A stretch of DNA of 19,598 nt from Candidatus Methylomirabilota bacterium. Its GTDB lineage: Bacteria > Methylomirabilota > Methylomirabilia > Methylomirabilales > JACPAU01. The position numbers and the translations under genes were made by a program. The stretch is taken from assembly GCA_023249205.1 (NCBI GenBank), contig JAHFDC010000001.1:1-19598 (forward strand). Direction: 5' to 3'. Numbering within the stretch: position 1 is the first letter of the stretch; every line of letters begins with the position of its first letter. Positions 7,373 through 14,431 of the stretch are shown here, piece after piece. Under the pieces are notes generated by a model. That model saw only the letters and a program-made list of their open reading frames with translations, was not told the origin of the DNA and ran no database searches.

Positions 7373-8101
7373 CTAGTTTCCTACCGTGAGGGCGACCTGT
7401 TCCTTCGCCCGGATCCGGGTGCCGGGGGGCGGCTCCTGCGTCAGCACGAAGCCTTCCCAGCCAAACTGGGACTCGTAACTCACCCGCGGCTCCAGGTTCA
7501 GCCGCTTGAGGAGCGCCAGGACATCCGACGCGCGGCTTCCTACCAGGGAGGGCATGACGTAGTAGGGCTCCTCCCGCCCCTGGCTCACCAGGAGGTTCAT
7601 GGCGCTCCCCCGCCGGGCGGGGAAGCCGGGCAGCGGATCCTGGGCGATGACCTCGTCGGCCGCGAAGGTGCCGGAGTGGACCCGGGCGAGGAGACCCACG
7701 GTCATCCCGTGCTCCGCCAGCGTCCGTTGCGCCCGGGTGAGGGGCCCGCCAGTCACGCTGGGGGCCAGGATCTCGTCGGTCCCCCGGCTCACGGTCAGGA
7801 GGACTTCCTTGTTCTTCCGCGCCCGCGTCCCGCCCGGCGGGGATTGGATGATGACGCCCCCCCGGGGGATGGTCCGGCTGTACTCGTCGGTCACCATCCG
7901 GGGCTGGAGCCCCACCTCCCTGAGGAGCGCCGCGGCATCCTTCAGCTCCATTCCGATCACGTTGGGCACCTGGACCTTGTCCGTCTCCAGGGCGAACTGC
8001 ATGGCCACATACCCGGCCAGGACGGCCAGGCCCGCCATCCCCAGGAGGACGCCCGCGCCCTTCAGGGCGATTGCGAGCCAGGCCCGCAGGCGCGGATTCA
8101 T
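7373..8101 (-). CDS. membrane-anchored triple-PASTA protein without a kinase domain
   Basis: Start ATG at 8101 overlaps the rsmB stop by 4 nt (ATGA), giving 242 aa. A short basic cytoplasmic tail (1-16) and one membrane segment (about 17-38) are followed by three PASTA repeats: about 43-107 (VPNVIGM...), 111-175 (APSVTGG...) and 181-241 (MPSLVGS...). Each has the PASTA pattern of a P-x-[VL]-x-G start, a helix, and a QxPxPG-like turn (QSPPGG, QDPLPG, QEPPPG). PASTA domains bind muropeptides or beta-lactams in Ser/Thr kinases (PrkC, PknB, Stk1) and some penicillin-binding proteins. Here there is no kinase or transpeptidase sequence, only the anchor and stalk. The frame continues 5' of 8101, but that part is the antisense shadow of rsmB. 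The likely role is an envelope muropeptide-binding protein; this is inference. Confidence 0.9.
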   Translation of the reverse strand: MNPRLRAWLAIALKGAGVLLGMAGLAVLAGYVAMQFALETDKVQVPNVIGMELKDAAALLREVGLQPRMVTDEYSRTIPRGGVIIQSPPGGTRARKNKEVLLTVSRGTDEILAPSVTGGPLTRAQRTLAEHGMTVGLLARVHSGTFAADEVIAQDPLPGFPARRGSAMNLLVSQGREEPYYVMPSLVGSRASDVLALLKRLNLEPRVSYESQFGWEGFVLTQEPPPGTRIRAKEQVALTVGN

Positions 8102-9453
8102 GCGCTCTCCCGCCGCCACCGGATGAAGGTGAAGCCGTCGCACCCCTGCCGGTGGGGGAACGTCCGGAAGCCGCCATGCGGAAGGCGCGTGCAGGAGGCA
8201 ACCGGGAAGCCGGCTGGAGCCTCCTCGCGGAACGCCGGGACATCCCGCCCGAGGGCCTCCGCGACCCCCTCCCCTTCCTCGGGCTCGGTGCTGCAGACCG
8301 CGTAGACCAGGCATCCCCCGGGGCGGACGACCTCTGCAGCGCCCCGGAGCAGCGCCCGCTGGAGGGCGCCCAGGCGAGCGAGGTCGGCCTCGAGCACGCG
8401 CCAGCGGATCTCCGGGTGGCGGCGCAACGTGCCGAGCCCGGTGCAGGGGGCATCCACCAGCACCCGGTCCGCCCCCTCGGGCAGGTGGCGGGACGCCTCC
8501 CGGGCGTCCCCGGCTCTCGGTTCCACGATGGCCGCGCCAAGGCGCGCGCAGAGCTCGCGCAGCCGCCGCCGCGCGCGGTCACTCACGTCCAGCGCCACGA
8601 TGCGCCCGGCATTCCCCATCAGCGCCGCCATCCGGGCCGCCTTGTTCCCCCCTCCGGCGCAGGCATCGAGGATCGTCTCGCCCCGCTGCGGATCCAGCAG
8701 GGCCACCGCCAGCGCCCCCCCCTCGTCCATGACCTGGACGTGTCCCTCGCTGACGAGGGGATCGTGCCGGACCCGTCCCCCCTCGCGCACCCGCAGCGCC
8801 TCGGGCAGCAGTGGGCTCACCTCGCTCGCCACCCCGGCGGCTGCGAGGCGTGCGGCCACGGTGGCCGGCTCCGTCCGGAGCCGGTTCACCAGGAGCACCG
8901 TCGGGGCAGGATGCTGATTCGCCTCAAGCAGAGCGGTCGCCTCCGCCTCCCCCAGCCGGTTGAGCCAGCGCCGGACGAGCCAGGCCGGGTGGGAGAACGT
9001 GAGCGCCAGCCGCTCGGCCACATCCTCCATCTCCGGCGCCGGCAGCGTGTCTCGCCGGTCCGCGAATCGTCGCAGCAGCGCGTTCGTCAGGCTCGCCCAT
9101 CCCTGGTGACCGCCGGCCCCCTTCGCCAGGGCCACCGCCTCGCTCACGGCCGCGTAGGCCGGGATCCGGTTCAGGAACCGGAGCTGGTACGCCCCCACCC
9201 GGAGGATCTGCCGGAGCCGGACCGGGAGGTCGGCCAGGCACCGCCCCCCCACGGTCTTGAAGAGCCAGTCCAGCGTCCCCCGCCAGCGCAGGACGCCGTA
9301 GGCCAACTCGGTGAGGAGCGCCGCCTCATTCGCCTGAAGCCCCTCCCGCGCCAACGTCGCGTCGAGGAGCAAAGAGGCGTAGGCCCGGTCCCGCTCGACC
9401 CGCGTCAGAATATCCACGGCGAGGGCGCGGGCGCCCCTCACCCGATCAGCCAA
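8098..9453 (-). CDS. rsmB: 16S rRNA (cytosine(967)-C(5))-methyltransferase RsmB
   Basis: Methylates C967 of 16S rRNA with S-adenosylmethionine. Numbering is from a TTG start at 9453 (451 aa). A NusB-like RNA-binding domain occupies about 5-135 (start RGARALAVDILTRVE). It is followed by the Rossmann methyltransferase domain with the SAM motif LDACAGGGNKA at about 262-272. Both RsmB/Nol1 family cysteines are present: VDAPCTG with C337 (motif IV) and AVCSTEPEE with C387 (motif VI, catalytic). The TTG start overlaps fmt by 8 nt; a GTG at 9441, 5 nt after the fmt stop, is an equally possible start and would remove four residues. It lies directly downstream of fmt, the common order in bacteria, and couples to the PASTA gene. 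Confidence 0.95.
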   Translation of the reverse strand: MADRVRGARALAVDILTRVERDRAYASLLLDATLAREGLQANEAALLTELAYGVLRWRGTLDWLFKTVGGRCLADLPVRLRQILRVGAYQLRFLNRIPAYAAVSEAVALAKGAGGHQGWASLTNALLRRFADRRDTLPAPEMEDVAERLALTFSHPAWLVRRWLNRLGEAEATALLEANQHPAPTVLLVNRLRTEPATVAARLAAAGVASEVSPLLPEALRVREGGRVRHDPLVSEGHVQVMDEGGALAVALLDPQRGETILDACAGGGNKAARMAALMGNAGRIVALDVSDRARRRLRELCARLGAAIVEPRAGDAREASRHLPEGADRVLVDAPCTGLGTLRRHPEIRWRVLEADLARLGALQRALLRGAAEVVRPGGCLVYAVCSTEPEEGEGVAEALGRDVPAFREEAPAGFPVASCTRLPHGGFRTFPHRQGCDGFTFIRWRRESA

Positions 9454-10375
9454 AGCGGGCCCCCGGGTGAAGCCGCCGCCCCCGGGCGAACGCGGCCCCC
9501 TCCATCGGGCGCTTGCCCTCCGGCTGGACCATGACCAGACAGAGCCGTCCCCGCCCCGTGGCCACCACCGGACCCCCCCGCTCGACGGCGACCAGGGTCC
9601 CGGGCGGCGCCCCCGCCTCCCCCTCCTCCGCGGCCGCCGCCAGGACCTTGAGCGTCTCCCCGGCGAGGATCGTGAGGGCCCCGGGCTCGGGTGTCAAACC
9701 CCGCACCCGGTTCCGGAGCGCGACCGCCCCCTCCGTCCAGTCGAGACGCTGGTCCGCCGTCGTGAGCTTCGGCGCGGCCGTCGCCCGCGCCTCGTCCTGG
9801 GGGACAGGACGTGCCTCCCCCCGATCCAGGAGGACCAGGGCATCCGCCAGCGCCTCCGCGCCCCGACCGGATAGACGCTCACCCAGCGTGCCGGCCGTGT
9901 CGTCGTCGCGGATCGGCTCCGCCCGCTGCAAGAGGATGGGCCCGGCGTCCACGCGCTCGGTCATCCGGATGATGCTGACACCCGTCACCTGCTCGCCCCG
10001 GATGAGGGCCCACGCGATCGGCGCCGCCCCCCGGTAGCGGGGAAGGAGGGAGGCGTGCACGTTGAAGCACCCGTGGCGGGGCAGCGCCAGCAGGGACGCG
10101 GGGAGGATCTGCCCGAAGGCCACCACCAGAATCGCGTCCGGGTCGAGCGCCGAGAGCGCCGCCTCCGCCTCCGGGGCCTTCAGGCTCGCGGGCTGCAGGA
10201 GAGACAGGCCCGCGCGGGTCGCCGCGACCTTGATGGGGGACGGCGCCATCGCTTGCCCCCGCCCCGCGGGGCGGTCGGGGCGCGTGACGACCGCGGCAAC
10301 CTGGTGCCCGTCTCTCAGCACCCGCTCGAGGGACGGCACGGCGAAGGCCGGCGTCCCCGCGAAGATCACCCGCAT
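9446..10375 (-). CDS. fmt: methionyl-tRNA formyltransferase
   Basis: Transfers a formyl group from 10-formyltetrahydrofolate to initiator Met-tRNA. The ATG at 10375 is chosen because MRVIFAGTPAFAVPSL is the canonical N-terminus; the frame stays open upstream but that part lies in the neighbouring gene. Length is 309 aa, normal for the family. The catalytic triad is intact: N105 and H107 in NVHASLLPRYRG, and D143 in RVDAGPIL. The binding loop VVTRPDRPAGRG is also clear. The C-terminal domain (about 205-309) carries the tRNA-binding OB-like fold. It overlaps the Mut7-C gene by 10 nt upstream and rsmB by 8 nt downstream. The usual neighbour def (peptide deformylase) is not next to it; a Mut7-C gene takes that position. 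Confidence 0.97.
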   Translation of the reverse strand: MRVIFAGTPAFAVPSLERVLRDGHQVAAVVTRPDRPAGRGQAMAPSPIKVAATRAGLSLLQPASLKAPEAEAALSALDPDAILVVAFGQILPASLLALPRHGCFNVHASLLPRYRGAAPIAWALIRGEQVTGVSIIRMTERVDAGPILLQRAEPIRDDDTAGTLGERLSGRGAEALADALVLLDRGEARPVPQDEARATAAPKLTTADQRLDWTEGAVALRNRVRGLTPEPGALTILAGETLKVLAAAAEEGEAGAPPGTLVAVERGGPVVATGRGRLCLVMVQPEGKRPMEGAAFARGRRLHPGARFG

Positions 10376-10815
10376 AGGCGGGCCAGGACCTCCCCCATCC
10401 GCCTCCGGTGGGTCCCGGGCCAGTAGATGCGCCGGCAGAGGGGGCACGTGCGGAAGGCGGTGTAGCGCGTCAGGACGAAATCGGGCACTCTCCCCGCCAC
10501 CCCCTCGCGAGAGACCGGGGCCAGGAGGGTATTGCAGCGGAGGCAGCGCGTCCCCGGGCTCGTCGGTCGGAGATCAAACGCCCGGAGGACCTCGCGGATC
10601 TGATCCTCCACCCGGTCGCTCCGGATGAGGAGGCTCCCCGCGGGGAGGTCCCCACGCGGCAGGCGGGTATCCCGGGTCAGGAGCACCCGCCCCTCCGCCG
10701 CCGCGGTCGCGAGGAGGGCCGCGTCGTCCCCGTCCCGGTGGTAGAGGGTGTCGTAGCCCAGGGCCCGGAGCCACTTGGCCAGCCGGCCCACCATGGCGTC
10801 GGCGAGAAAGCGCAT
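10366..10815 (-). CDS. Mut7-C RNAse domain protein (PIN-like domain plus zinc ribbon)
   Basis: 149 aa from the ATG at 10815; the frame is open for 9 more codons, but MRFLADAMVGRLAKWLRALG is the typical Mut7-C beginning. A PIN-like nuclease fold is indicated by D6 in FLAD and TRDTRL with D49. The C-terminal zinc ribbon has two cysteine pairs, C91/C94 (CLRCN) and C124/C127 (CPLC), ending in the family hallmark YWPGTH. Mut7-C proteins are predicted RNases, sometimes fused to a ubiquitin-like domain; here the nuclease part stands alone. As first gene of the minus-strand operon its end overlaps fmt by 10 nt, which puts a putative RNA-processing enzyme with two translation-related genes. The biochemical target is not known. 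Confidence 0.9.
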   Translation of the reverse strand: MRFLADAMVGRLAKWLRALGYDTLYHRDGDDAALLATAAAEGRVLLTRDTRLPRGDLPAGSLLIRSDRVEDQIREVLRAFDLRPTSPGTRCLRCNTLLAPVSREGVAGRVPDFVLTRYTAFRTCPLCRRIYWPGTHRRRMGEVLARLCG

Positions 10816-10832
10816 CGCCACATCCCCGCAGG

Positions 10833-10838
10833 ACCATA
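10833..10838 (-). promoter_or_regulatory. possible extended -10 promoter for the Mut7-C-fmt-rsmB-PASTA-rpe operon
   Basis: On the minus strand TGCTATGGT contains an extended -10 motif (TG one base before TATGGT, 10833-10838). No convincing -35 box sits 17-18 nt upstream; that spot holds part of the palindrome AGGGCCC/GGGCCCT. The position, about 18-23 nt ahead of the Mut7-C ATG, is suitable. Weak evidence. Confidence 0.3.
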
Positions 10839-10878
10839 GCACAGGGCCCGGGGGCCCTCCAGGGGAAAAGGCCGGGGG

Positions 10879-10905
10879 TTGACACAGTCACACCCCGCAT
10901 ACTAA
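10879..10905 (+). promoter_or_regulatory. possible promoter for the MgtE-N/NRAMP/RadC genes
   Basis: A perfect -35 box TTGACA at 10879-10884 is followed by TACTAA at 10900-10905, a poor -10 at a short 15-nt spacing; TAAGAA at 10903-10908 would give 18 nt. The leader that follows holds a hairpin, GCCGGC 10919-10924 with GCCGGC 10930-10935, loop ACAAC. It ends about 11 nt before the ATG at 10947, where a ribosome binding site would be expected but none is seen. Confidence 0.4.
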
Positions 10906-10946
10906 GAAGGCTGTGCGGGCCGGCACAACGCCGGCGCCGCCTAACG

Positions 10947-12227
10947 ATGGCTGAGCCGATCCCGCACGCCGACATCACCCTCTCCCAGCTTCGCCACCGG
11001 CCCGTGCTGGACTCCACGGGTGCCCTCGTGGGGCAGCTCAAGGACCTGGTCGTGCTCTTCCGGGGGATCTTCCCCCGGGTCACCAAGGTGGTAGTGGCCA
11101 GGCCGAAGGAGGCGGACCTCCTGGTCTCCTGGGAGCAGGTTGCCAGCCTCGACCAGACTCCCGGGGGGGCGCTGGTCCTCGCCTGCGCGGCGGACGCCAT
11201 CCGGCCGCAGTGGCTCCGGCTCAGCGAGATGCTCCTTGCCAAGAACATCCTGGACAAGAAGGTGATGGACACGGCCCGCCGGCGCGTGGTGCGGGTGAAC
11301 GACGTGGCCCTGAAGCAGCAGGATGGGCGCTACGTGGTCGTCAGGGTGGACGTGGGGCTGCGAGGCCTGCTCCGCCACTTCCCGGGCCTGGAGCGTCTCG
11401 GCCGAGCCCTCAACCTCGCGATCCCCCGGGACACGGTCTCCTGGGAGCACGTGGAGCCGATCGAGACGGAACTCACGCGCGCGAAGCGGCAGGCGGTCTA
11501 TACCAAGCTCGCCCGTCTGCACCCCGCCGACATCGCGGAGATCGTCGAGGACCTGAACCCCAGCGAGCGGGCGACGATCCTCCAGGCCCTGGACGCGGAG
11601 ACGGCCGGGGAGACGCTGGCGGAGACGGAGACGGAGGTGCAGGCCGCGGTCCTCCAGATGCTGGAGCCGGAGAAGGCCTCGGACCTCTTGGAGCGGATGC
11701 AGCCGGACGAGGCGGCTGACGTCCTCTCCGAGATCCCCGAGCCCCGTGCCCAGGAGTTCCTCCAGAGCATGGAGCCGGAGGAGGCGGAGGAGGTGGCGGA
11801 GCTCCTGGAGCATCCGCAGGAGAGCGCGGGCGGTCTCATGACCACCGCGTTCGTCGCCTTCCCGCCCTCCCTCACCACGGGCGCAGCCCTCGAGCAATTG
11901 CGGGACCGGGCGCCCGAGGTGGAGACGGTTTACTCCCTCTATCTCACGGACCCCGACGGGCGACTGTTAGGGGTGCTGAGCCTCCGGGAGTTGCTCACCG
12001 CGCCCCCGACGCGGACCCTCGACGAGGTGATGGAGAAGGAGGTCATCCGGGTCCCCCCGGAGGCCGATCTGAAGGAGGTGGCGGAGACCCTCTCCAAGTA
12101 CAACCTCCTGGCCCTGCCCGTGGTGGGCGGCAGCGGGGTCCTGGAGGGCATCGTCACCGTGGACGACGTGATCAGCCGCCTCATCCCCCTGATCTGGAAG
12201 CAGCGCGCGGCGAAGAAGTACCTCTGA
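10947..12227 (+). CDS. soluble PRC-barrel / MgtE N-domain / CBS-pair protein (Mg2+-sensor-like)
   Basis: 426 aa, no membrane segment. In order: PRC-barrel-like region about 11-70 (LSQLRHRPVLDSTGALVGQL); a second barrel-like region about 92-172; MgtE intracellular N-domain helices about 178-295 (LHPADIAEIVEDLNPSERA, MQPDEAADVLSEIPEP, MEPEEAEEVAELLEHP); then two CBS motifs, about 296-352 (GGLMTTAFVAFPPSLT...) and 357-412 (LDEVMEKEVIRVPPEA...). In the MgtE channel these N and CBS domains sense cytoplasmic Mg2+ and gate the pore; here the five-helix transmembrane pore is entirely absent and the protein ends about 14 residues after the second CBS motif. The next gene, 24 nt on, is an NRAMP-family permease, so this protein probably regulates that transporter. 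No ribosome binding site is visible before the ATG; a short hairpin sits there instead. Confidence 0.9.
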   Translation: MAEPIPHADITLSQLRHRPVLDSTGALVGQLKDLVVLFRGIFPRVTKVVVARPKEADLLVSWEQVASLDQTPGGALVLACAADAIRPQWLRLSEMLLAKNILDKKVMDTARRRVVRVNDVALKQQDGRYVVVRVDVGLRGLLRHFPGLERLGRALNLAIPRDTVSWEHVEPIETELTRAKRQAVYTKLARLHPADIAEIVEDLNPSERATILQALDAETAGETLAETETEVQAAVLQMLEPEKASDLLERMQPDEAADVLSEIPEPRAQEFLQSMEPEEAEEVAELLEHPQESAGGLMTTAFVAFPPSLTTGAALEQLRDRAPEVETVYSLYLTDPDGRLLGVLSLRELLTAPPTRTLDEVMEKEVIRVPPEADLKEVAETLSKYNLLALPVVGGSGVLEGIVTVDDVISRLIPLIWKQRAAKKYL

Positions 12228-12251
12228 CACTCCTGGTCGGCCGGAGCGGGC

Positions 12252-13493
12252 ATGACCTTCCCCCGGATCTGGAGGCGGCGCGTCCTCCTGTTCCTGTCCG
12301 TGATGGGTCCGGGCATCATCACCGCCAGCGTGGACCAGGACGCGGGTGGGATCGCCACCTACTCCCTGGCCGGCGCCCACTACGGCACCTCCCTCCTCTG
12401 GTCGCTCTTCTTCATCACCATCAGCCTCGCGGTCGTCCAGGAGATGGGGAGCCGCATGGGGGTGGTCACCGGCAAGGGGCTGGCCGAATTGATCCGGGAG
12501 GTCTATGGCCTCCGGTTCACGGCCGGCGTGATGGTCGTCCTGGTCCTCGCCAACTGGGCTAACACCGTGGCCGAGTTCGCCGGCGTCGCCGCCGCTCTGG
12601 AGATCTTCGGGGTTCCCCGCTTCCTGTCCGTCCCGGCGGTCGCGGGCCTGGTGGCCTGGCTGGTGATCCGCGGGACCTACCGGCTGGTGGAGCGGGCCTT
12701 CCTCCTGGCCAGCGCCGTGTATGTAGTCTACGTCATCTCGGGCGTTCTGGCCCGTCCCGCCTGGGGGGAGGTCCTGCGGGCGACCGTGACCCCCACCTTC
12801 CACGTCGGGGCTGGTTACCTCACGATGCTCATCGCGCTCGTCGGGACCACCATCGCCCCCTGGATGCAGTTCTACCTCCAGTCCTCCGTGGTGGACAAGG
12901 GGATCCGGGTCCAGGAGTACCCCCTCGCCAGGCTCGACGCCTACCTCGGGAGCCTCGTGGCCGCCCTCATCGCCTTCTTCATCATCGTAGCCTGCGCCGC
13001 CACCCTGTTCGCGCACGGGGTCCGGATCGAGACCGCGGCGGACGCGGCGGCCGCGCTCGAGCCCTTCGCCGGGCGCTACGCCACGGTCCTCTTCGCCATC
13101 GGCCTCTTCAACGCCTCCGCCTTCGCCGCCGCCATCGTCCCTCTCTCCACCGCCTACGCCGTCTGCGAGGCGTTTGGCTGGGTCACCGGCGTGAACCGTG
13201 CCCTGCGGGAGGCGCCCGGGTTTTTCGCCATCTACCTGATCCTCGTGGGATCGGGGGCCGCCGCGATCCTGTGGCCGGGCGCCCCCCTGCTCGAGATCAT
13301 GGTGGCCTCCCAGGTCCTGAACGGCATCCTGCTCCCGGCCGTCCTCCTCCTCATGCTCCGCCTCATCAACGACCGGGAGCTCATGGGACGGTACGTCAAC
13401 TCCCCCCTCTTCAATCTGATCGCCTGGAGCACCGCTGCCGTCATGATCGGCCTCAGCCTGTTCTTGTTAATCCTCACGCTCCGGGGGGCCTGA
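12252..13493 (+). CDS. divergent NRAMP-family divalent metal transporter (NRMT-like)
   Basis: 413 aa integral membrane protein with about eleven hydrophobic segments, of the Nramp/SLC11 fold. A GGAG at 12243-12246 precedes the ATG. The TM1 motif, normally DPGN, reads DAGG (30-33): the metal-binding Asp is kept but Asn is replaced by Gly. TM6, normally containing MPHN, reads APW (202-204): the metal-binding Met that selects transition metals is replaced by Ala and the His by Trp. Loss of that Met is a mark of the Nramp-related Mg2+ transporters (NRMT) rather than Mn2+/Fe2+ transporters. Together with the MgtE-N/CBS gene 24 nt upstream, this suggests Mg2+ (or another hard divalent ion) uptake. 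RadC begins 8 nt downstream. Family is secure; substrate is inferred. Confidence 0.9.
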   Translation: MTFPRIWRRRVLLFLSVMGPGIITASVDQDAGGIATYSLAGAHYGTSLLWSLFFITISLAVVQEMGSRMGVVTGKGLAELIREVYGLRFTAGVMVVLVLANWANTVAEFAGVAAALEIFGVPRFLSVPAVAGLVAWLVIRGTYRLVERAFLLASAVYVVYVISGVLARPAWGEVLRATVTPTFHVGAGYLTMLIALVGTTIAPWMQFYLQSSVVDKGIRVQEYPLARLDAYLGSLVAALIAFFIIVACAATLFAHGVRIETAADAAAALEPFAGRYATVLFAIGLFNASAFAAAIVPLSTAYAVCEAFGWVTGVNRALREAPGFFAIYLILVGSGAAAILWPGAPLLEIMVASQVLNGILLPAVLLLMLRLINDRELMGRYVNSPLFNLIAWSTAAVMIGLSLFLLILTLRGA

Positions 13494-13501
13494 GGGGAAC
13501 G

Positions 13502-14233
13502 ATGCGCCGCGCCATCCCCATCCGGAAATGGCCCGCGGCGGAGCGCCCGCGCGAGCGTCTCCTGCGGGACGGGCCCGGGGCCCTGACCGATGGGGAGCTC
13601 CTCGCCATCCTCTGCCGGACCGGGCGGGCGGGGATGAGCGCCCTCACGCTGGCCCGCCAACTCCTCACACGGTTCGGCTCCCTCCGAGCTCTCGACGCCG
13701 CGGAGGTGGAGGCCCTGCGCGAGACCCCCGGCCTGGGGCCGGCCAAGATCGCCCAACTGAAGGCCGCCTTCGAGGTCGGCCGGCGCGCGCAGAGCGAGGT
13801 GAAGCGCCCGAGGGGCGCCGCCACCTCCTCCCGGACCGTGTACGCCTTCCTGCAGCCGCTCCTCCGGGACCGGCCCCGGGAGGCGTTCCTGGTCCTGCTC
13901 CTGAACCGGCGCCACCGGATCCTGGACGTGGTCACGGTGAGCGAAGGCTCCCTCGCGGAGTCCCCCGTGTACCCCCGGGAGGTGCTGGCGGCGGCCCAGC
14001 GGGGCCATGCCGCCGCCCTCATCCTGGCCCACAACCACCCCTCGGGCCAGCCGGCCCCCTCCCCCGAGGATCACGCGGTGACCGAGGAGCTGGTCTACGC
14101 CGGGCGGCTCCTCCAGATCCCGGTCCTCGATCACCTCATCGTGGGGGAGGCGGACTACTTCTCGTTCGCGGACGCGGGGCTCATCGCGAAGTACAACGCG
14201 GCGTTCGAGCGGTCCTGGCCCGGGCGACGGTAA
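13502..14233 (+). CDS. radC: RadC family JAMM/MPN domain protein
   Basis: 243 aa from the ATG at 13502, preceded by AGGGG about 4 nt upstream and 8 nt after the NRAMP stop. The N-terminal part (about 8-100) has a helix-hairpin-helix-like segment (ALRETPGLGPAKIAQLKAAF). The C-terminal MPN domain carries the full JAMM metal motif: H177 and H179 in AHNHPSG, S187 and D190. RadC proteins were once assigned to DNA repair; a role in recombination is uncertain and a metallohydrolase activity is predicted from the motif. The protein has about 15 residues after the usual family end (SFADAGLI). Its TAA stop at 14231-14233 is formed by the first three bases of the 201-bp inverted repeat. No functional link to the two metal-transport genes upstream is apparent. 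Confidence 0.93.
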   Translation: MRRAIPIRKWPAAERPRERLLRDGPGALTDGELLAILCRTGRAGMSALTLARQLLTRFGSLRALDAAEVEALRETPGLGPAKIAQLKAAFEVGRRAQSEVKRPRGAATSSRTVYAFLQPLLRDRPREAFLVLLLNRRHRILDVVTVSEGSLAESPVYPREVLAAAQRGHAAALILAHNHPSGQPAPSPEDHAVTEELVYAGRLLQIPVLDHLIVGEADYFSFADAGLIAKYNAAFERSWPGRR

Positions 14234-14431
14234 TGCAAACGAGATAAACTGTGTGACAAAAGGTCCGGGTGGCGCCGGATGCCGCCCGACGGCCCCCGTA
14301 GCGGAGGGGGGGCCCATCGGCTCGTGGCCGATGGGGGGAACCACGGGAGGGTTCCCCACGGGGCCCGGGGGCCGGGGCGGCGCCGGCGACAGGACCCGGA
14401 CGTTGTCACTGTGATTCTGTCGTTTGTATTA
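14231..14431. repeat. 201-bp long imperfect inverted repeat with nested hairpins (structured RNA or MITE-like element)
   Basis: The two ends are reverse complements of each other. Left end TAATGCAAACGA (14231-14242) matches the minus-strand reading of the right end TAATACAAACGA. Over the outer 29 nt 22 positions match, followed by an exact 8-bp pair, GTCCGGGT 14263-14270 with ACCCGGAC 14394-14401. Further in, CGCCGG 14273-14278 pairs with CCGGCG 14383-14388. The middle holds perfect hairpins: CCCATCGGC 14313-14321 with GCCGATGGG 14327-14335 (5-nt loop), GGGGAACC 14335-14342 with GGTTCCCC 14350-14357 (7-nt loop), and a possible GGCCCCC 14291-14297 with GGGGGCC 14308-14314. The ends are A/T-rich and the core very G/C-rich. 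The outermost bases are the TAA stops of both convergent neighbours. No transposase, T-run or recognised RNA family is visible. Confidence 0.75.

Noticed and set aside
12252..13493. canonical MntH (Mn2+/H+ symporter) assignment
   Set aside because: The metal-binding Asn of TM1 and Met/His of TM6 are replaced, so the name mntH and a Mn2+ substrate are not supported.
14231..14431. integron attC site, tmRNA, RNase P RNA, 6S or SRP RNA
   Set aside because: The end sequences do not fit the attC core sites, there is no tRNA-like end or tag reading frame, no ACAGAA-type RNase P core, and the branched head does not match the single long hairpin of 6S. None of these families could be supported.
14231..14431. 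ordinary intrinsic terminator between radC and the convergent gene
   Set aside because: Stable stems are present, but no T-run follows any of them on either strand.
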